Shown here piece after piece: positions 9,090 through 18,622 of a DNA stretch of 64,000 nt. The position numbers and the translations under genes are program-made. The first letter of the stretch is position 1, and every line of letters begins with the position of its first letter. The stretch is from Acidimicrobiia bacterium (GTDB taxonomy: Bacteria > Actinomycetota > Acidimicrobiia > Acidimicrobiales > SKKL01): the NCBI GenBank assembly GCA_041676705.1, contig JBAYRL010000001.1, positions 558,001-622,000 on the forward strand, in the 5' to 3' direction. Under the pieces are notes generated by a model. That model saw only the letters and a list, made by a program, of their open reading frames with translations, had not been told where the DNA came from and did no database searches.

Positions 9090-10050
9090 CACCGGCGTCT
9101 TCACCAAAATGGGCGTGCATGATCGGCACCCGGGGTCGATGCTGCGCCCCCATGGGAAGATTCTGGAAATGGTTTCGGACTGGCGATAGCAAGATCTCTC
9201 CAAGTTCCATCACTCCCCCGCCGACCACAATGATTTCGGGGTCAAAGACATTGGTGAGATTAGCCAAGCCACGAGCAATCTCGGCGCTGAAGATGTCTAG
9301 CAGTCCGAGGGCGGTGGTGTTGCCTGCCAAAGCTTCGCGGCCCACTAGTTCGCCGGTGACCTCAGCGTTCGTCAGCCGGTCACTTCCGCCAGCAAGTTTC
9401 AGACGACCCTCGAGAAACGCTTGTTGGCCCAAGCGTCCAAGGGCATTGCCAGACGCAAGCTGCTCCCAACAGCCTTTTTGCCCGCAACCGCAGACCGGTC
9501 CGTTGGGGTCAATGACCATGTGACCCACTTCGGCCGCAAAACCGTGGGCACCGCGATAAACCTGGCCGTTTATCACTAGGCCACCACCGATCCCAGTTCC
9601 AAACGCTACATACAAACTGTTTCGGCTATCTTTAGCCGCTCCTAGACGGGCTTCGGCAACAGCTGCGGCCGTAGCGTCGTTTTCGAGTGCTACTGGCACG
9701 CCCAGGCGCGCCGCGAACGGTTCACGCAGAGACAGGTTGTCGATATCGGGAAGGTTGGGACTGGTTCGGATGAAACCGTCAATATCGATCAAACCCGCGG
9801 CCCCGACGCCGACCGCATTGGGCAGGTACCCAAGGTCGGTGGCCACCACCATGGCGGCCTCATAGAGAGTCTCGACAGTGGCAGCAGCGTGGCGCGGCGT
9901 CGCCACTTTCCGCCGTGCCACGATTTCTCCGGATGGCAATTCCACAGCCAAGGCCAAAATCTTGGTACCACCCAAGTCGAGGCCAATTGTTGTTAACCCG
10001 TTTGTTTGTGGCTTCCGCGCTTCGGCTGACTTAACCGCTTCTTGGGACAT
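9043..10050 (-). CDS. ROK family sugar kinase (glucokinase type)
   Basis: A 335-residue ROK protein. The ATP-binding LDLGGTKILALAV is at about residues 24-36, the sugar-binding ENDATAAAVAE near 160, FGTGIGGGLVING near 185, and the zinc-binding ROK signature with CGCGQKGCWE near 225. Length and the absence of an N-terminal HTH indicate a kinase and not a repressor. Glucose is the likely substrate. It closely follows the SMC-like gene (12 nt), so both could share a transcript. Confidence 0.9.
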   Translation of the reverse strand: MSQEAVKSAEARKPQTNGLTTIGLDLGGTKILALAVELPSGEIVARRKVATPRHAAATVETLYEAAMVVATDLGYLPNAVGVGAAGLIDIDGFIRTSPNLPDIDNLSLREPFAARLGVPVALENDATAAAVAEARLGAAKDSRNSLYVAFGTGIGGGLVINGQVYRGAHGFAAEVGHMVIDPNGPVCGCGQKGCWEQLASGNALGRLGQQAFLEGRLKLAGGSDRLTNAEVTGELVGREALAGNTTALGLLDIFSAEIARGLANLTNVFDPEIIVVGGGVMELGEILLSPVRNHFQNLPMGAQHRPRVPIMHAHFGEDAGAIGAALLAAELCELA

Positions 10051-10062
10051 GTGCTTTTGTAT

Positions 10063-12606
10063 TTACACTTCGACTAGAGCAGCCGACTCGATGGGTTGTG
10101 CCGCCGCCCACGCCACAACCTCAGGTGAGTTACCAACATAAATCACCTGTGAGGTATCGCTGACCTTGTTCAACGCAGCTCCGAGCTGATCAACAGTTGC
10201 TTTATCAAGGCCTCGAAAAGCATCGTTTATTACTAGAGGAATCGACCCGACGAAAGAGGCTTTGCGCAGCGCTGAAACCTTGCCCAACAAATACCACTCA
10301 ATTTCACCAGGCAGATTGCCGTCGTTGTGCCACACCACTGTCGGCAGAGGTGCCCGTTCTAAAACCTCGTCGAGCTCACGCTCTAGGCGCTGTCGCTTCT
10401 CATCGGCACTTCGCTTCACCGTAAGGTTCATACTTTCAGCCCGACGAGCTTGTTGCAGTCGGTCTTCGGCCTCTTGCATGTTGGCTTTGGCTGCTTCGTG
10501 AGTCTCAAGCCGAGCCTTGGCACGACTTAGCTCGTTCATAGCCTGTTGCACCGCCACGTCATCGTCCCACAATTTCACCACCAGACCGGCCGCCGGATCA
10601 CCGTTTTGGCGAAGCTCATCGAGTTCGGCTTCCGCCTTCGCAATCTCTTCGAGCAGTTCATCTTGGAGCTCTTCATTAGCCACTAAGTCGGCGTCGGCCA
10701 CAATGATCTCGTTTTGTAGCTGATCAATTTCAGCTTGTAGCGCAGCGACTTGTGGGTTCTTCACTATTAATTCTGGTGCGTTCTTGGCCGATGATTGTCT
10801 GGCCAGAGGCTCTTTAGGCGGAGGCTCTTGGGCTGGGGACTTGACAGCCGATGGCTCTTGGGCTGGAGACTTCTTGGCAAGCGAAGCCAACTTCTCCATC
10901 CGTGCCGCGTTGATGGCTTGGTTCGCAGCCAAAAGCAATGTCTTGGTCTCAGGCGATTCAGTGTCGAAATCTACGTTCAGCTCCACCAAACGCTGCTTCA
11001 GCACATCGACCGGGTTGGGCTCTTTGGCTGCCAGTGGATTCTCTATTAGCAGTGCCCGCAAGGTTGCGGTCAGGCTGTCAGTGGCGATGGCATGGTCAAC
11101 TTCAGGCTCGGACAACAGTTCACATGCGGCTCTTCGAATCTCGGCGTGATCGGCTCGCAAGGCCTGTACTCTTTGATCCTGTTCAAGTTGAGCAGCAATT
11201 TCATCGCGCTCGCTCTGCAGTTTTTCCAGCTGCTCTTGCGCTGCGGCCAACCGCTCTAAGGCCGCATGGTTAATCGTTGGTGCTACCCGTCCCATCACAT
11301 AGGCGGCGTAGGTGGGAAAACCGGCTTGCGCTAACGCCGCGTCGAGCTCTTCCCTAGCTTGCTGGCTATTCCGCTTTGATCTACGGCCAAACCGCCGACC
11401 CTGCGTATCGTCGATTGCTTCATACAGCCGCTCAATTTCGGCTTCCAACTCGGGCGGCACCTGCGTTCGCCTGGTCTGCTTATCAATCGCTTCAATTCGG
11501 GTCTGGGCGTCGGCTATTTGGGCTTCAAGGTCACCCAGGTCTAGCCCCTGCGACTTGAGCTCCACTCTTAGCTTGGCCTGGGCCCGCTCCAGATGATCCC
11601 ATCGATCGGCTAAAGCCGCTGCCTCGGGGTTCGGCACCATATCAACGCTGGGTGCGTAGCCTTCGGCCGCATCGACCAAACCTTCCAGTTCTTCAAGTTC
11701 TTCTTCAGTGAATCGACCCGCGACTACGGCACCATCGTTAAGTACACCGGTACCTAACCACGCCGTGATTTCTTCTGGCTCATGATTTTGATCAAGCTCA
11801 GACGCCGTGGGTGGTTCGAGGTCGGACTTGACCGTTTCCACAAGCTCTGCGCTTTGAGTCTCGTCTTTGCTCGAATTGGAATCAGAGGTGTCTAACGGTA
11901 GTGATAAGTCGTCCAATGACAAGTCGGGCAGTAACAAGTCGTCGAGCAATCGCTGCTTATCTTCCAACGATTCAAACTGTTCCAACAGCGCTAGACGATC
12001 GTGTTCTAGCGTTACATTGAGTGCCTCGACCCGCTCCACCAATTTTTCCAAGGCTGATTCAACCTCATCGACATTGGTAGTCGACACTCCTGCCTGAGCT
12101 CTGGCTTGGCGTTCCCGCTCGGTCATCAAGGCTTCAAGACGAGCCTGAGCTTCGGCCATATTTGCTGGAGCTGCGGTATCGAGTTGAGCCAAAGCCGCCT
12201 CTAACTCGGCGCTGGCTGATTGGGTGAGTTGTCGCGCCTGGTCGCCGCGCAGGTCAAGCTCGCTAGATTCGTGATAGGCAGCATCGAGAGCAGCTCTTAG
12301 CTCATTAATGCGAACTTCAAAGGCCGGTTCGTACTGACCCAAGGACGACCCGGGTAGCTCTTCGGCTCGTACCACAACTGCCAAACCGCTAGGCAGCGCC
12401 AAAGCATCAACGTTTTCCGGGGTAATATCGCCAATTAGTTGATGGCATTCAAATTGCCCTTCCACGGCCTTACCATCGCCATTCAACATTCGAGCCAGCG
12501 AAGCCACCACATAGTTTTGTTGAGCTGGTACCAGACCGGTTAAGACCGTCACCCCAGGGTGCAAGTCAACTTGTTGATCACCAATTCTTAAAGCGATAAC
12601 TCGCAT
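10063..12606 (-). CDS. SMC/RecN-like coiled-coil protein with degenerate Walker A
   Basis: An 847-residue acidic protein of SMC-type build. The N-terminal 70 residues resemble an ABC-ATPase head (MRVIALRIGDQQVDL, then PGVTVLTGLVPAQQN) but the place of the P-loop has no GKS/GKT. The middle (about 90-720) is heptad-rich coiled coil broken by acidic linkers and short Pro/Lys repeats (KSPAQEP, KEPLA) near residues 595-630. The C-terminus has a Walker B-like strand (SIPLVINDAFRGLD) with Asp but no catalytic Glu, followed by a D-loop-like GLD. I do not recognise the family. It is probably a structural or DNA-associated protein without normal ATPase activity. Confidence 0.7.
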   Translation of the reverse strand: MRVIALRIGDQQVDLHPGVTVLTGLVPAQQNYVVASLARMLNGDGKAVEGQFECHQLIGDITPENVDALALPSGLAVVVRAEELPGSSLGQYEPAFEVRINELRAALDAAYHESSELDLRGDQARQLTQSASAELEAALAQLDTAAPANMAEAQARLEALMTERERQARAQAGVSTTNVDEVESALEKLVERVEALNVTLEHDRLALLEQFESLEDKQRLLDDLLLPDLSLDDLSLPLDTSDSNSSKDETQSAELVETVKSDLEPPTASELDQNHEPEEITAWLGTGVLNDGAVVAGRFTEEELEELEGLVDAAEGYAPSVDMVPNPEAAALADRWDHLERAQAKLRVELKSQGLDLGDLEAQIADAQTRIEAIDKQTRRTQVPPELEAEIERLYEAIDDTQGRRFGRRSKRNSQQAREELDAALAQAGFPTYAAYVMGRVAPTINHAALERLAAAQEQLEKLQSERDEIAAQLEQDQRVQALRADHAEIRRAACELLSEPEVDHAIATDSLTATLRALLIENPLAAKEPNPVDVLKQRLVELNVDFDTESPETKTLLLAANQAINAARMEKLASLAKKSPAQEPSAVKSPAQEPPPKEPLARQSSAKNAPELIVKNPQVAALQAEIDQLQNEIIVADADLVANEELQDELLEEIAKAEAELDELRQNGDPAAGLVVKLWDDDVAVQQAMNELSRAKARLETHEAAKANMQEAEDRLQQARRAESMNLTVKRSADEKRQRLERELDEVLERAPLPTVVWHNDGNLPGEIEWYLLGKVSALRKASFVGSIPLVINDAFRGLDKATVDQLGAALNKVSDTSQVIYVGNSPEVVAWAAAQPIESAALVEV

Positions 12607-12651
12607 TTCGTGTCTCAGAATCCTGTCAGATTTAGAGAGTCTGCTGAAGGT

Positions 12652-13104
12652 TCAACTATCCAACGCCTCGACTCGCGCCTTGAGCTCAGGCAAAGCCGTG
12701 CGAAGGATTTTGGCTTCAGCGCGACGCTTGACGAAGCCCGGCAGCGGCACCACCAAACCCACTTCAAGGGTGTAAGTAACCTCGGTGGTTTCCGGTGTGG
12801 TGTCGCGGTCGTTAAAGGTATAGGTACCGTCGAGACGCTCGGTCAAATCGCCCTCAACTAGCGACCAGGAAAGCTGTTTTGGGGCCTGAGCGTAATCATA
12901 TTTCAAAGTGTAATTGGTGCTTCGACCCATCGCCGCCGTGCGAAACGCCACTTCAAGGGGCCGATTTTCGTCGTCACGCGAGAGAACCTGAGCCTCCTTA
13001 ATATCTTCAGCCCATTCCGGATAGCGTTCGATGTCGGCTGCTACTTCATAGCACCGCAGTGCACCTGCATTTATTGTCGTACGCTCGGTTGCCTGCTCTG
13101 ACAT
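12652..13104 (-). CDS. SRPBCC (START/COQ10-like) family protein
   Basis: A 150-residue single-domain protein. The pattern CYEVAADIERYPEWAEDIKEAQVL at the N-terminus, alternating strands and a long C-terminal helix (VKRRAEAKILRTALPELKARVEAL) are typical of the polyketide cyclase/COQ10 group of the SRPBCC fold, which binds hydrophobic ligands. Ligand unknown. The start is supported by AAGGAGG about 8 nt upstream on the minus strand. It sits between two minus-strand genes; the 125 nt upstream hold no gene, only an interrupted TGCGCCA/TGGCGCA inverted pair. Confidence 0.82.
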   Translation of the reverse strand: MSEQATERTTINAGALRCYEVAADIERYPEWAEDIKEAQVLSRDDENRPLEVAFRTAAMGRSTNYTLKYDYAQAPKQLSWSLVEGDLTERLDGTYTFNDRDTTPETTEVTYTLEVGLVVPLPGFVKRRAEAKILRTALPELKARVEALDS

Positions 13105-13229
13105 CGACCGACGCCTCCTTGGGTCTTAATTGTAGGGCAGCTTGTAGGGGCTGGCTATGAGATTGATTGGGCGAAGTTGCGCCAGTCGCCAGTGTACTTG
13201 TCGCCAGCTGCAGATACGTGTTGGCGCAG

Positions 13230-13859
13230 CTATTTGGCCGGGCGCGCTGGAAACTGGCCGTATAAGGCCGCCCACATACCCGCCAAGCCAATCGGATAAA
13301 CCGGCGCTAGAGCGGTGAAGACCATTGAGCTAAACGGCTTCGCCACAATCAGCCCAATTACTAGGGCCACTTCGAGACCAAACGACCACATCATCGAAGT
13401 TCGGATATGTTTTGGAGCGGTATTACCAGAGAGAAAATACAACCCCCCGATGCCAATCAACTCGAAACGGCTTCGTCCAATAGCTTTCGCATAAGCCACA
13501 AAAAATAGCGCTGAACCCGCCAAGAACATGACACCCGAAACGCCGACCACTACCGGAGCAAAAGCGTCGATCGCCACCAAACCCAACACCGAGACCACTA
13601 CCAACAGGGCGGTTCCCGCCCAGGTGGCCCAAACTAGCTCTTTGCCCTGGTCTTTAAATGATTTGGCCAAACCTTCGCCGAGATTTTGTTTTCCGGGGTT
13701 CTTAGGTCGGGAAGCTTGGCGACCAACCGGACGTTCTCGGTCGGGAAGCTTCGCAGGCCGCTCACTCGCTGCAGCGTCGGAGGGATCAGAGCCAGAATTA
13801 GTGGGAGCAGAGCTAGAGCCCCGAGTTACACCATGGCGAGGGGGGCGTTTTTTAGCCAT
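13230..13859 (-). CDS. membrane protein of unknown function
   Basis: A 209-residue protein. The first about 70 residues are basic, Pro/Ser-rich and probably disordered; the rest carries four likely membrane segments (near residues 75-95, 97-118, 155-175 and 180-200). The loop between the second and third contains a basic GRSRFELIGIGGLYFLSG. No family recognised. Its start overlaps the end of the glycosyltransferase gene by 8 nt, so it is probably co-transcribed with it and with queG. Confidence 0.65.
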   Translation of the reverse strand: MAKKRPPRHGVTRGSSSAPTNSGSDPSDAAASERPAKLPDRERPVGRQASRPKNPGKQNLGEGLAKSFKDQGKELVWATWAGTALLVVVSVLGLVAIDAFAPVVVGVSGVMFLAGSALFFVAYAKAIGRSRFELIGIGGLYFLSGNTAPKHIRTSMMWSFGLEVALVIGLIVAKPFSSMVFTALAPVYPIGLAGMWAALYGQFPARPAK

Positions 13860-15012
13860 TAGGCAGCTCCGTTTCCGCTGGCTCTTCTTCTTGGTCTATC
13901 TCAAGAGCCAACGCTAGACGACCCGCTAATAAATCATAAGTAAATTCGGTTTCTGCTCGCTCTCGGGCCAAGCTCCCCATGGCCAAACGTTTCTCAGAAT
14001 CTTCGATCAAGGTCGTGATAGCCTGGGCCAAGCCGTCAACATCGCGGGGATCATCAATCACCAGACCGCTCATCTCGTTGGCTACTGCTTCGTGCGCGCC
14101 CCCACTTCGGCCCGCAATCTGGGCCACACCGCTGGCAGCAGCTTCCAAGAACACAATGCCGAAACCCTCTTGTTCCAAACCGGCCCAACGGTCACCGCGA
14201 CACATCATCACAAACAAATCGGCGCTGCCGTAAAGCCCGGGCATGTGGTCGTCGGGTACCCGACCCAAGAACCGGGTGCGGGCACCGCTGGAACGGGCCA
14301 AACGCTCGAGGCGGTCACGGTCCCGACCGGAACCGCCAATGGCTACTACTAGCTGCGGATACGCTAGACGAAGCCTTGCAGCCGCTTCGATCAAAATATC
14401 GAAACCTTTTCGGGGCACCAAACGGCTTAAGCCCAAGACAACAAAATCGTCGGCGGTGAAATCGAACGCCGCACGGGCAGCCGTCCGCTCGGCTTCGCTA
14501 AGGGGCACAAAGCGTTGGGTGTCAACCCCCGGCGGCACGATTGTGATTGGCAATTTTGTACCGGCAGCTAACTCGGCTTCCGCGGCGGGATAACCACCGG
14601 CTGCGATAATGCGATTCGCGCCCCGCAAGGTTCGGCCCAAAAGCGCACGCGAGGCGGGAAGCCGGCCTGGTACGGTCACTTCGGCTCCGTGCAGAACAAG
14701 CCCATAGGGAACGTCTAGAAATGGCCCGATGGCCCCCACCGGCAGCGCCGGATCTAGTATTACCAGGTCAACCTGGTATTCCTTAACCAGGTGGTTTACC
14801 TGCTTTATTAGTGCTGGCGTTGGCAACAAGACCATTTGGCGGGACCGCACCACTCGAAATGCCACTTGACGGTCCCACTCATCAGCCTTGGCATAGGGGG
14901 TGGTGAAAACGACGAACGACTCCGGCGGTAGCCGTCGCCACAGTTCCCACAAATAGCTTTGAATACCACCCAATTTGGGCGGAAAATCGTTGGTGACGAG
15001 GAGGTGTCTCAA
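13852..15012 (-). CDS. GT4 glycosyltransferase, PimB-like
   Basis: A 386-residue GT-B enzyme. The acceptor-side motif TNDFPPKLGGIQSYL is at the N-terminus, PPGVDTQRF in the linker, then LSRLVPRKGFDILI and the donor-site EGFGIVFLEAAASG with the EX7E glutamates. This arrangement is closest to GDP-mannose-dependent phosphatidylinositol mannosyltransferases (PimB) of actinobacteria, matching the polyprenol-phosphate mannose synthase elsewhere in the window; the exact acceptor is inferred. The start is TTG, overlapping the QueG stop by 4 nt (TTGA), which implies translational coupling. Confidence 0.85.
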   Translation of the reverse strand: MRHLLVTNDFPPKLGGIQSYLWELWRRLPPESFVVFTTPYAKADEWDRQVAFRVVRSRQMVLLPTPALIKQVNHLVKEYQVDLVILDPALPVGAIGPFLDVPYGLVLHGAEVTVPGRLPASRALLGRTLRGANRIIAAGGYPAAEAELAAGTKLPITIVPPGVDTQRFVPLSEAERTAARAAFDFTADDFVVLGLSRLVPRKGFDILIEAAARLRLAYPQLVVAIGGSGRDRDRLERLARSSGARTRFLGRVPDDHMPGLYGSADLFVMMCRGDRWAGLEQEGFGIVFLEAAASGVAQIAGRSGGAHEAVANEMSGLVIDDPRDVDGLAQAITTLIEDSEKRLAMGSLARERAETEFTYDLLAGRLALALEIDQEEEPAETELPNG

Positions 15013-16154
15013 ATCAGGTCATCTCGGATCGCGACGTCGTAGCTTAGTTCACTTCTCACTAGCTCATCTGAGCAGGGCAATAAGTGTCTAATTCGCTCTA
15101 AGAGACCCAAGCGTTTCGCCGCCCAAACTGCGTGGGCCGCCACCAGCGAATCGGGATGTGATGCCGCCTGTTCCAAGGCTTCTTGTACTTGAGTGTCATG
15201 GGGCGAGGCCACGTTGCCTAAGGCCACCAGCGCATTTCGCCGTAGATAAGCCGGGTTACGGCTGTTGATGTACCACCGACCATAGGTTGCCAATAAGGTT
15301 TCATCATCGAGCGCCAACAGGTGCAACAAATCAGCCCAGGGTGTGGCAATTTGCCCTCGCACTACCTCGTTGGCCTGGCCTTTGCCCTTTCGTTCCGCGG
15401 TGCGGTTTGGCGGACAGACTTCTTGACAATCATCGCAACCATAAATTCGGTCCGCTAGTGCCACCCGGTGTTCCAGCGGAAAAACTCCCGGAGCTTGAAT
15501 CAGCCAAGCCAAGCACCGTCGGGCGTCAACAACCCCAGGTGCCACAATGGCTGAGGTTGGACAGGCGTCAATACAACGCACACAGCTACCGCAAGCGTTT
15601 TGCATCGGCGGACCAGTTGGTTCTAGCGGAGCATTGGTGATGATGGAACCCAAGACGAACCAAGAACCCTGGCCTGGTAAGAGCAGGTTGGCGTTTTTGC
15701 CATACCAGCCCAGGCCAGCCTGATAAGCGGCTTCACGATCAACCAACGCGTTATCGTCGGCCACTACCACAGCTTTCCAGCCTTCGGATTTCAACCAGGT
15801 GGCCACCTCACGTAAGGCGTCCCGCAGAATCTCGTAATGGTCACTCCACGAATAGCGCGCAATGCGGGCTGCTAGTCCTTCGGTAGCAGGCTCAGGTGAA
15901 CCTCGGTTGTAGCCCAAGGCCCCAACCACCAGGGCTTCGGCACTTGGCAGGGTAAACCGGGGGTCAGTGGAACGCTCTGGCCGGCGATAAGTGAACTCCA
16001 TCGAAGCGTTCAAGCCCGAGGCTTTGCGATCCTCTAGATGTTGACGGGTGTGCACAAAGGCCGTGGCTGGTGCGACTCCAGCCACGTCGAGGCCGGCCAT
16101 TCGAGCCCGATCGATAACGGCTTGTGTTTCGGGTACTACTGCTTGACGTTTCAC
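15009..16154 (-). CDS. queG: epoxyqueuosine reductase
   Basis: A 381-residue protein with the QueG layout: an N-terminal cobalamin-binding region (ARYSWSDHYEILRD, VDREAAYQAGLGWYGKN), then two [4Fe-4S] motifs, CGSCVRCIDACPT and CDDCQEVCP, and a HEAT-like C-terminal repeat region (ALGNVASPHDTQVQEALEQ). Known reaction: reduction of epoxyqueuosine to queuosine in tRNA wobble positions. It heads a minus-strand group with the glycosyltransferase and membrane protein. Confidence 0.93.
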   Translation of the reverse strand: MKRQAVVPETQAVIDRARMAGLDVAGVAPATAFVHTRQHLEDRKASGLNASMEFTYRRPERSTDPRFTLPSAEALVVGALGYNRGSPEPATEGLAARIARYSWSDHYEILRDALREVATWLKSEGWKAVVVADDNALVDREAAYQAGLGWYGKNANLLLPGQGSWFVLGSIITNAPLEPTGPPMQNACGSCVRCIDACPTSAIVAPGVVDARRCLAWLIQAPGVFPLEHRVALADRIYGCDDCQEVCPPNRTAERKGKGQANEVVRGQIATPWADLLHLLALDDETLLATYGRWYINSRNPAYLRRNALVALGNVASPHDTQVQEALEQAASHPDSLVAAHAVWAAKRLGLLERIRHLLPCSDELVRSELSYDVAIRDDLI

Positions 16155-16230
16155 CGTTTAAGGATTCACCGCTTAAAGTTTCATAGAGCCGAAGCCGTCA
16201 TCCACGCACTTCAAGAGCTTTAAAGTCGCC

Positions 16231-17304
16231 TCAAACCTGGCTTGCTTCGGCTTGTGACAGTTCCAAGGTTAGCTCTACAAGTCGCTCTAGGGTTTCCGCA
16301 GCTTTGCCATCGTCAATCGATGCTTGCGCCAGACCGACTCCTTCTTCGATGGAATCAACAGCACCACCCACGTATAAACCGGCGGCGGCATTCAAAACCA
16401 CAATGTCTCGAGCAGCACTTGCTTCGCCCGCAAAAACACGTTTCGCGATCTCGGCGTTGTCCAGGGGGTCTCCGCCACGCAGCTCATCGCCACGACGTAA
16501 CGCGAAGCCATATTCAGTCGGGTCAAGCTGCCATTTTGAAAGCTCGCCCTCTCGAATCTCGTAAACGGTCGTAGGACCAGTAAGGGTGATTTCATCTAAG
16601 CCATCCGAGCCGTGCACCACCAAAGAGCGAGGCAGGCGGCGTGATGCCAAGACCCCGGCCGTAAGTTCAATGGAACGCGGGTCACCAACCCCGATCACTT
16701 GACGATCGATCTTAGAAGGATGCGACAGCGGTCCTAACACGTTGAAAACGGTGGGAATGCCAAGGTCAGCACGTACCGGACCCGCGAATCGCATGGCGGG
16801 ATGGAAAGAACGGGCAAATGCGAATCCGATACCAACTTCTTTCACACAGCGCGCCACCGACTCGCCCGAAAGTTCTATCTCTACCCCCAAGGCCTCTAAG
16901 AGGTCGAATGAACCCGAGGTTGACGAAGCACGACGATTTCCGTGTTTACAAACCGGAACTCCGGCGCCGGAAACCACAAATGACGCCATGGTTGAAACGT
17001 TCAAGGCCCCTAAACGCCGAGCTGGGGAACCACCGGTACCAACCAAGTCCACAGCGTCAACGCCAAGCTCAAGTAGCTCGGAAGCTGCAAGCATGGCATC
17101 GACCATGCCGTTCACTTCCTCTACGGTTTCGCCTTTAATGCGCAGGGCAACGATAAAGCCCGCAATGCGAGCGTCCGAAGCGTTTCCACTCAAAATTTCA
17201 GCCATGGCCGCTGCGCTTTGAGCAAAGCTCAAGCCTTCTAGCTGGACTAGTGAGTTGAAAATCTCACTCCATCCGCCAAGTTTGTCGAGGGCGTGGGTGA
17301 TCAT
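16231..17304 (-). CDS. trpD: anthranilate phosphoribosyltransferase
   Basis: A 357-residue enzyme. It shows DLVGTGGSP (PRPP-binding GTGG), NVSTMASFV, the KHGNRRASSTSGS loop that binds anthranilate and PRPP, and FARSFHPAMRF. Reaction: anthranilate + PRPP gives phosphoribosyl-anthranilate in tryptophan synthesis. In this organism it stands apart from other trp genes, at least within the window. ATG 17304 is chosen; a TTG 24 nt further upstream is possible. No leader peptide or attenuator is visible. Confidence 0.93.
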   Translation of the reverse strand: MITHALDKLGGWSEIFNSLVQLEGLSFAQSAAAMAEILSGNASDARIAGFIVALRIKGETVEEVNGMVDAMLAASELLELGVDAVDLVGTGGSPARRLGALNVSTMASFVVSGAGVPVCKHGNRRASSTSGSFDLLEALGVEIELSGESVARCVKEVGIGFAFARSFHPAMRFAGPVRADLGIPTVFNVLGPLSHPSKIDRQVIGVGDPRSIELTAGVLASRRLPRSLVVHGSDGLDEITLTGPTTVYEIREGELSKWQLDPTEYGFALRRGDELRGGDPLDNAEIAKRVFAGEASAARDIVVLNAAAGLYVGGAVDSIEEGVGLAQASIDDGKAAETLERLVELTLELSQAEASQV

Positions 17305-17391
17305 GGTGTTCCCAGGGTGGCTAGGCAAGCTTCGTTAAGTAAGCGAAAATCTGAGTATGTATGCCAGCTTGGCCAACTGTCCAACCTGGGG

Positions 17392-17853
17392 CTATGACAA
17401 GCGCCGGACTACTCCCCCGCTCTTCAAAATTTCAAGCGCCGGGTTCACCAGTTCAGCTTCGTCACGCTCGACCAGCACAGCGGCCAAAGCCTGTCGTTCA
17501 AGCCTTTGAGGAAAACCAAGATACGCCAGGGTTTCACGATTGACGATAGAAACCGCGATACCGTCGTCGTTGAATTCATGGACGGCGTCGTTAACCGGTT
17601 CTAGGGTCACCCAGGCATCTACGCCGCTTTCAAGGCTGGTGGTGGCGCTGCCATTTTGTCCGGCGATGGCACTGTCGAGCCGATCGCCGTAGGTTTGGTG
17701 TGAAAGTTTTTCTTGGCGAGCATCGCTTGCGGGCAGTTGACCGGCGACCGCTGGCTGCGCCAGTGCCAGCTTCAACTGCCGAACGGTTGGCAACGACGAG
17801 TAATTGAGATCGATATAAGGTGATTGCCATTCCTGCGATGATGCTGAATCCAA
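17392..17853 (-). CDS. hypothetical protein
   Basis: A 153-residue frame with a TTG start and no clear ribosome binding site. The composition is soluble and acidic, with a central VDAWVTLEPVNDAVHEF and a C-terminal ALAAVLVERDEAELVNPALEILKSGG. I do not recognise a family. It lies between trpD and ispD, divergent from the latter with a 25-bp gap. The frame is open and free of strong overlaps, which is the main reason to keep it. Confidence 0.45.
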   Translation of the reverse strand: MDSASSQEWQSPYIDLNYSSLPTVRQLKLALAQPAVAGQLPASDARQEKLSHQTYGDRLDSAIAGQNGSATTSLESGVDAWVTLEPVNDAVHEFNDDGIAVSIVNRETLAYLGFPQRLERQALAAVLVERDEAELVNPALEILKSGGVVRRLS

Positions 17854-17866
17854 CTTCGTTCCTAGC

Positions 17867-17872
17867 TAGGGT
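17867..17872 (+). promoter_or_regulatory. candidate -10 hexamer for leaderless ispD transcript
   Basis: TAGGGT lies exactly 6 nt before the GTG start of ispD. No Shine-Dalgarno fits in between. The -35 region is weak. Confidence 0.4.
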
Positions 17873-17878
17873 GCCACG

Positions 17879-18622
17879 GTGGTTGAAAGCGTTTCAGTAG
17901 AACAAAATTCTACCGCGGCACCGGCAGCCGCCATTATTCTTGCTGGCGGTTCAGGGACGCGGCTCGAACGACACGATAACCTAAACAAGGTCTATCTGGA
18001 GCTCGCAGGTCGCCCCATCATCGCTTGGTCGTTGGCGACTTTGGCCAGCCATCCGGCTGTTGACCGCTTGGTTTTGGTAATTCGACCCGGCGATGAGACC
18101 AATGCCGAAGAGGCCATCGAAACTGCCCAGATACAGGCCCGAACTACCGTGGTTCATGGGGGCCAAACTCGTACCGACTCGGAACAAGCTGGGTTAGCGG
18201 CCCTCGCCAACGACATCGCCACTGGCATGATTTCGACCGTGTTAATTCACGATGGCGCTCGACCGTTCATTGATGTTGACCTAGTAGAACGCCTCTTGGT
18301 TGGGGTGAGGAAACACGGCGCTGCGATACCGGCGGTGGCTTTCGATCAACCAGTAGTTGACATCACCAGCGAGAACCTGGTTTTGGTCGACACCAAACGC
18401 TGGGTTCGGGTTCAAACACCGCAAGCCTTCAACGCTTCGGCACTGTTATTGGCGTACAACAAAGCTCGGCAGGCGAACCGTAGTGGGTTCGACACTGCCG
18501 AGCTTGTGCGTTGGGCTGGAGGGCCATCGGCCCTGGTGGTGGTAGGCAGCCAAACGAATCTGAAGGTCACAACACCAACAGACCTAAAGTGGGCGCAAGC
18601 CCACGCCGCTAATCGTCTTTAA
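17879..18622 (+). CDS. ispD: 2-C-methyl-D-erythritol 4-phosphate cytidylyltransferase
   Basis: A 247-residue cytidylyltransferase: AIILAGGSGTRLE (CTP-binding loop), NKVYLELAGRPI, GGQTRTDS, IHDGARPF and QTPQAFN motifs are all present. Reaction: CTP + MEP gives CDP-ME in the non-mevalonate isoprenoid pathway. The adjacent ispF often seen in bacteria is absent here. The start codon is GTG. The 3' end overlaps the convergent DUF3501 gene by 14 nt. Confidence 0.93.
   Translation: MVESVSVEQNSTAAPAAAIILAGGSGTRLERHDNLNKVYLELAGRPIIAWSLATLASHPAVDRLVLVIRPGDETNAEEAIETAQIQARTTVVHGGQTRTDSEQAGLAALANDIATGMISTVLIHDGARPFIDVDLVERLLVGVRKHGAAIPAVAFDQPVVDITSENLVLVDTKRWVRVQTPQAFNASALLLAYNKARQANRSGFDTAELVRWAGGPSALVVVGSQTNLKVTTPTDLKWAQAHAANRL

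Noticed and set aside
8933..9523. 196-codon plus-strand frame
   Set aside because: Antisense to the ROK kinase and in another frame of glpK; no recognisable motif.
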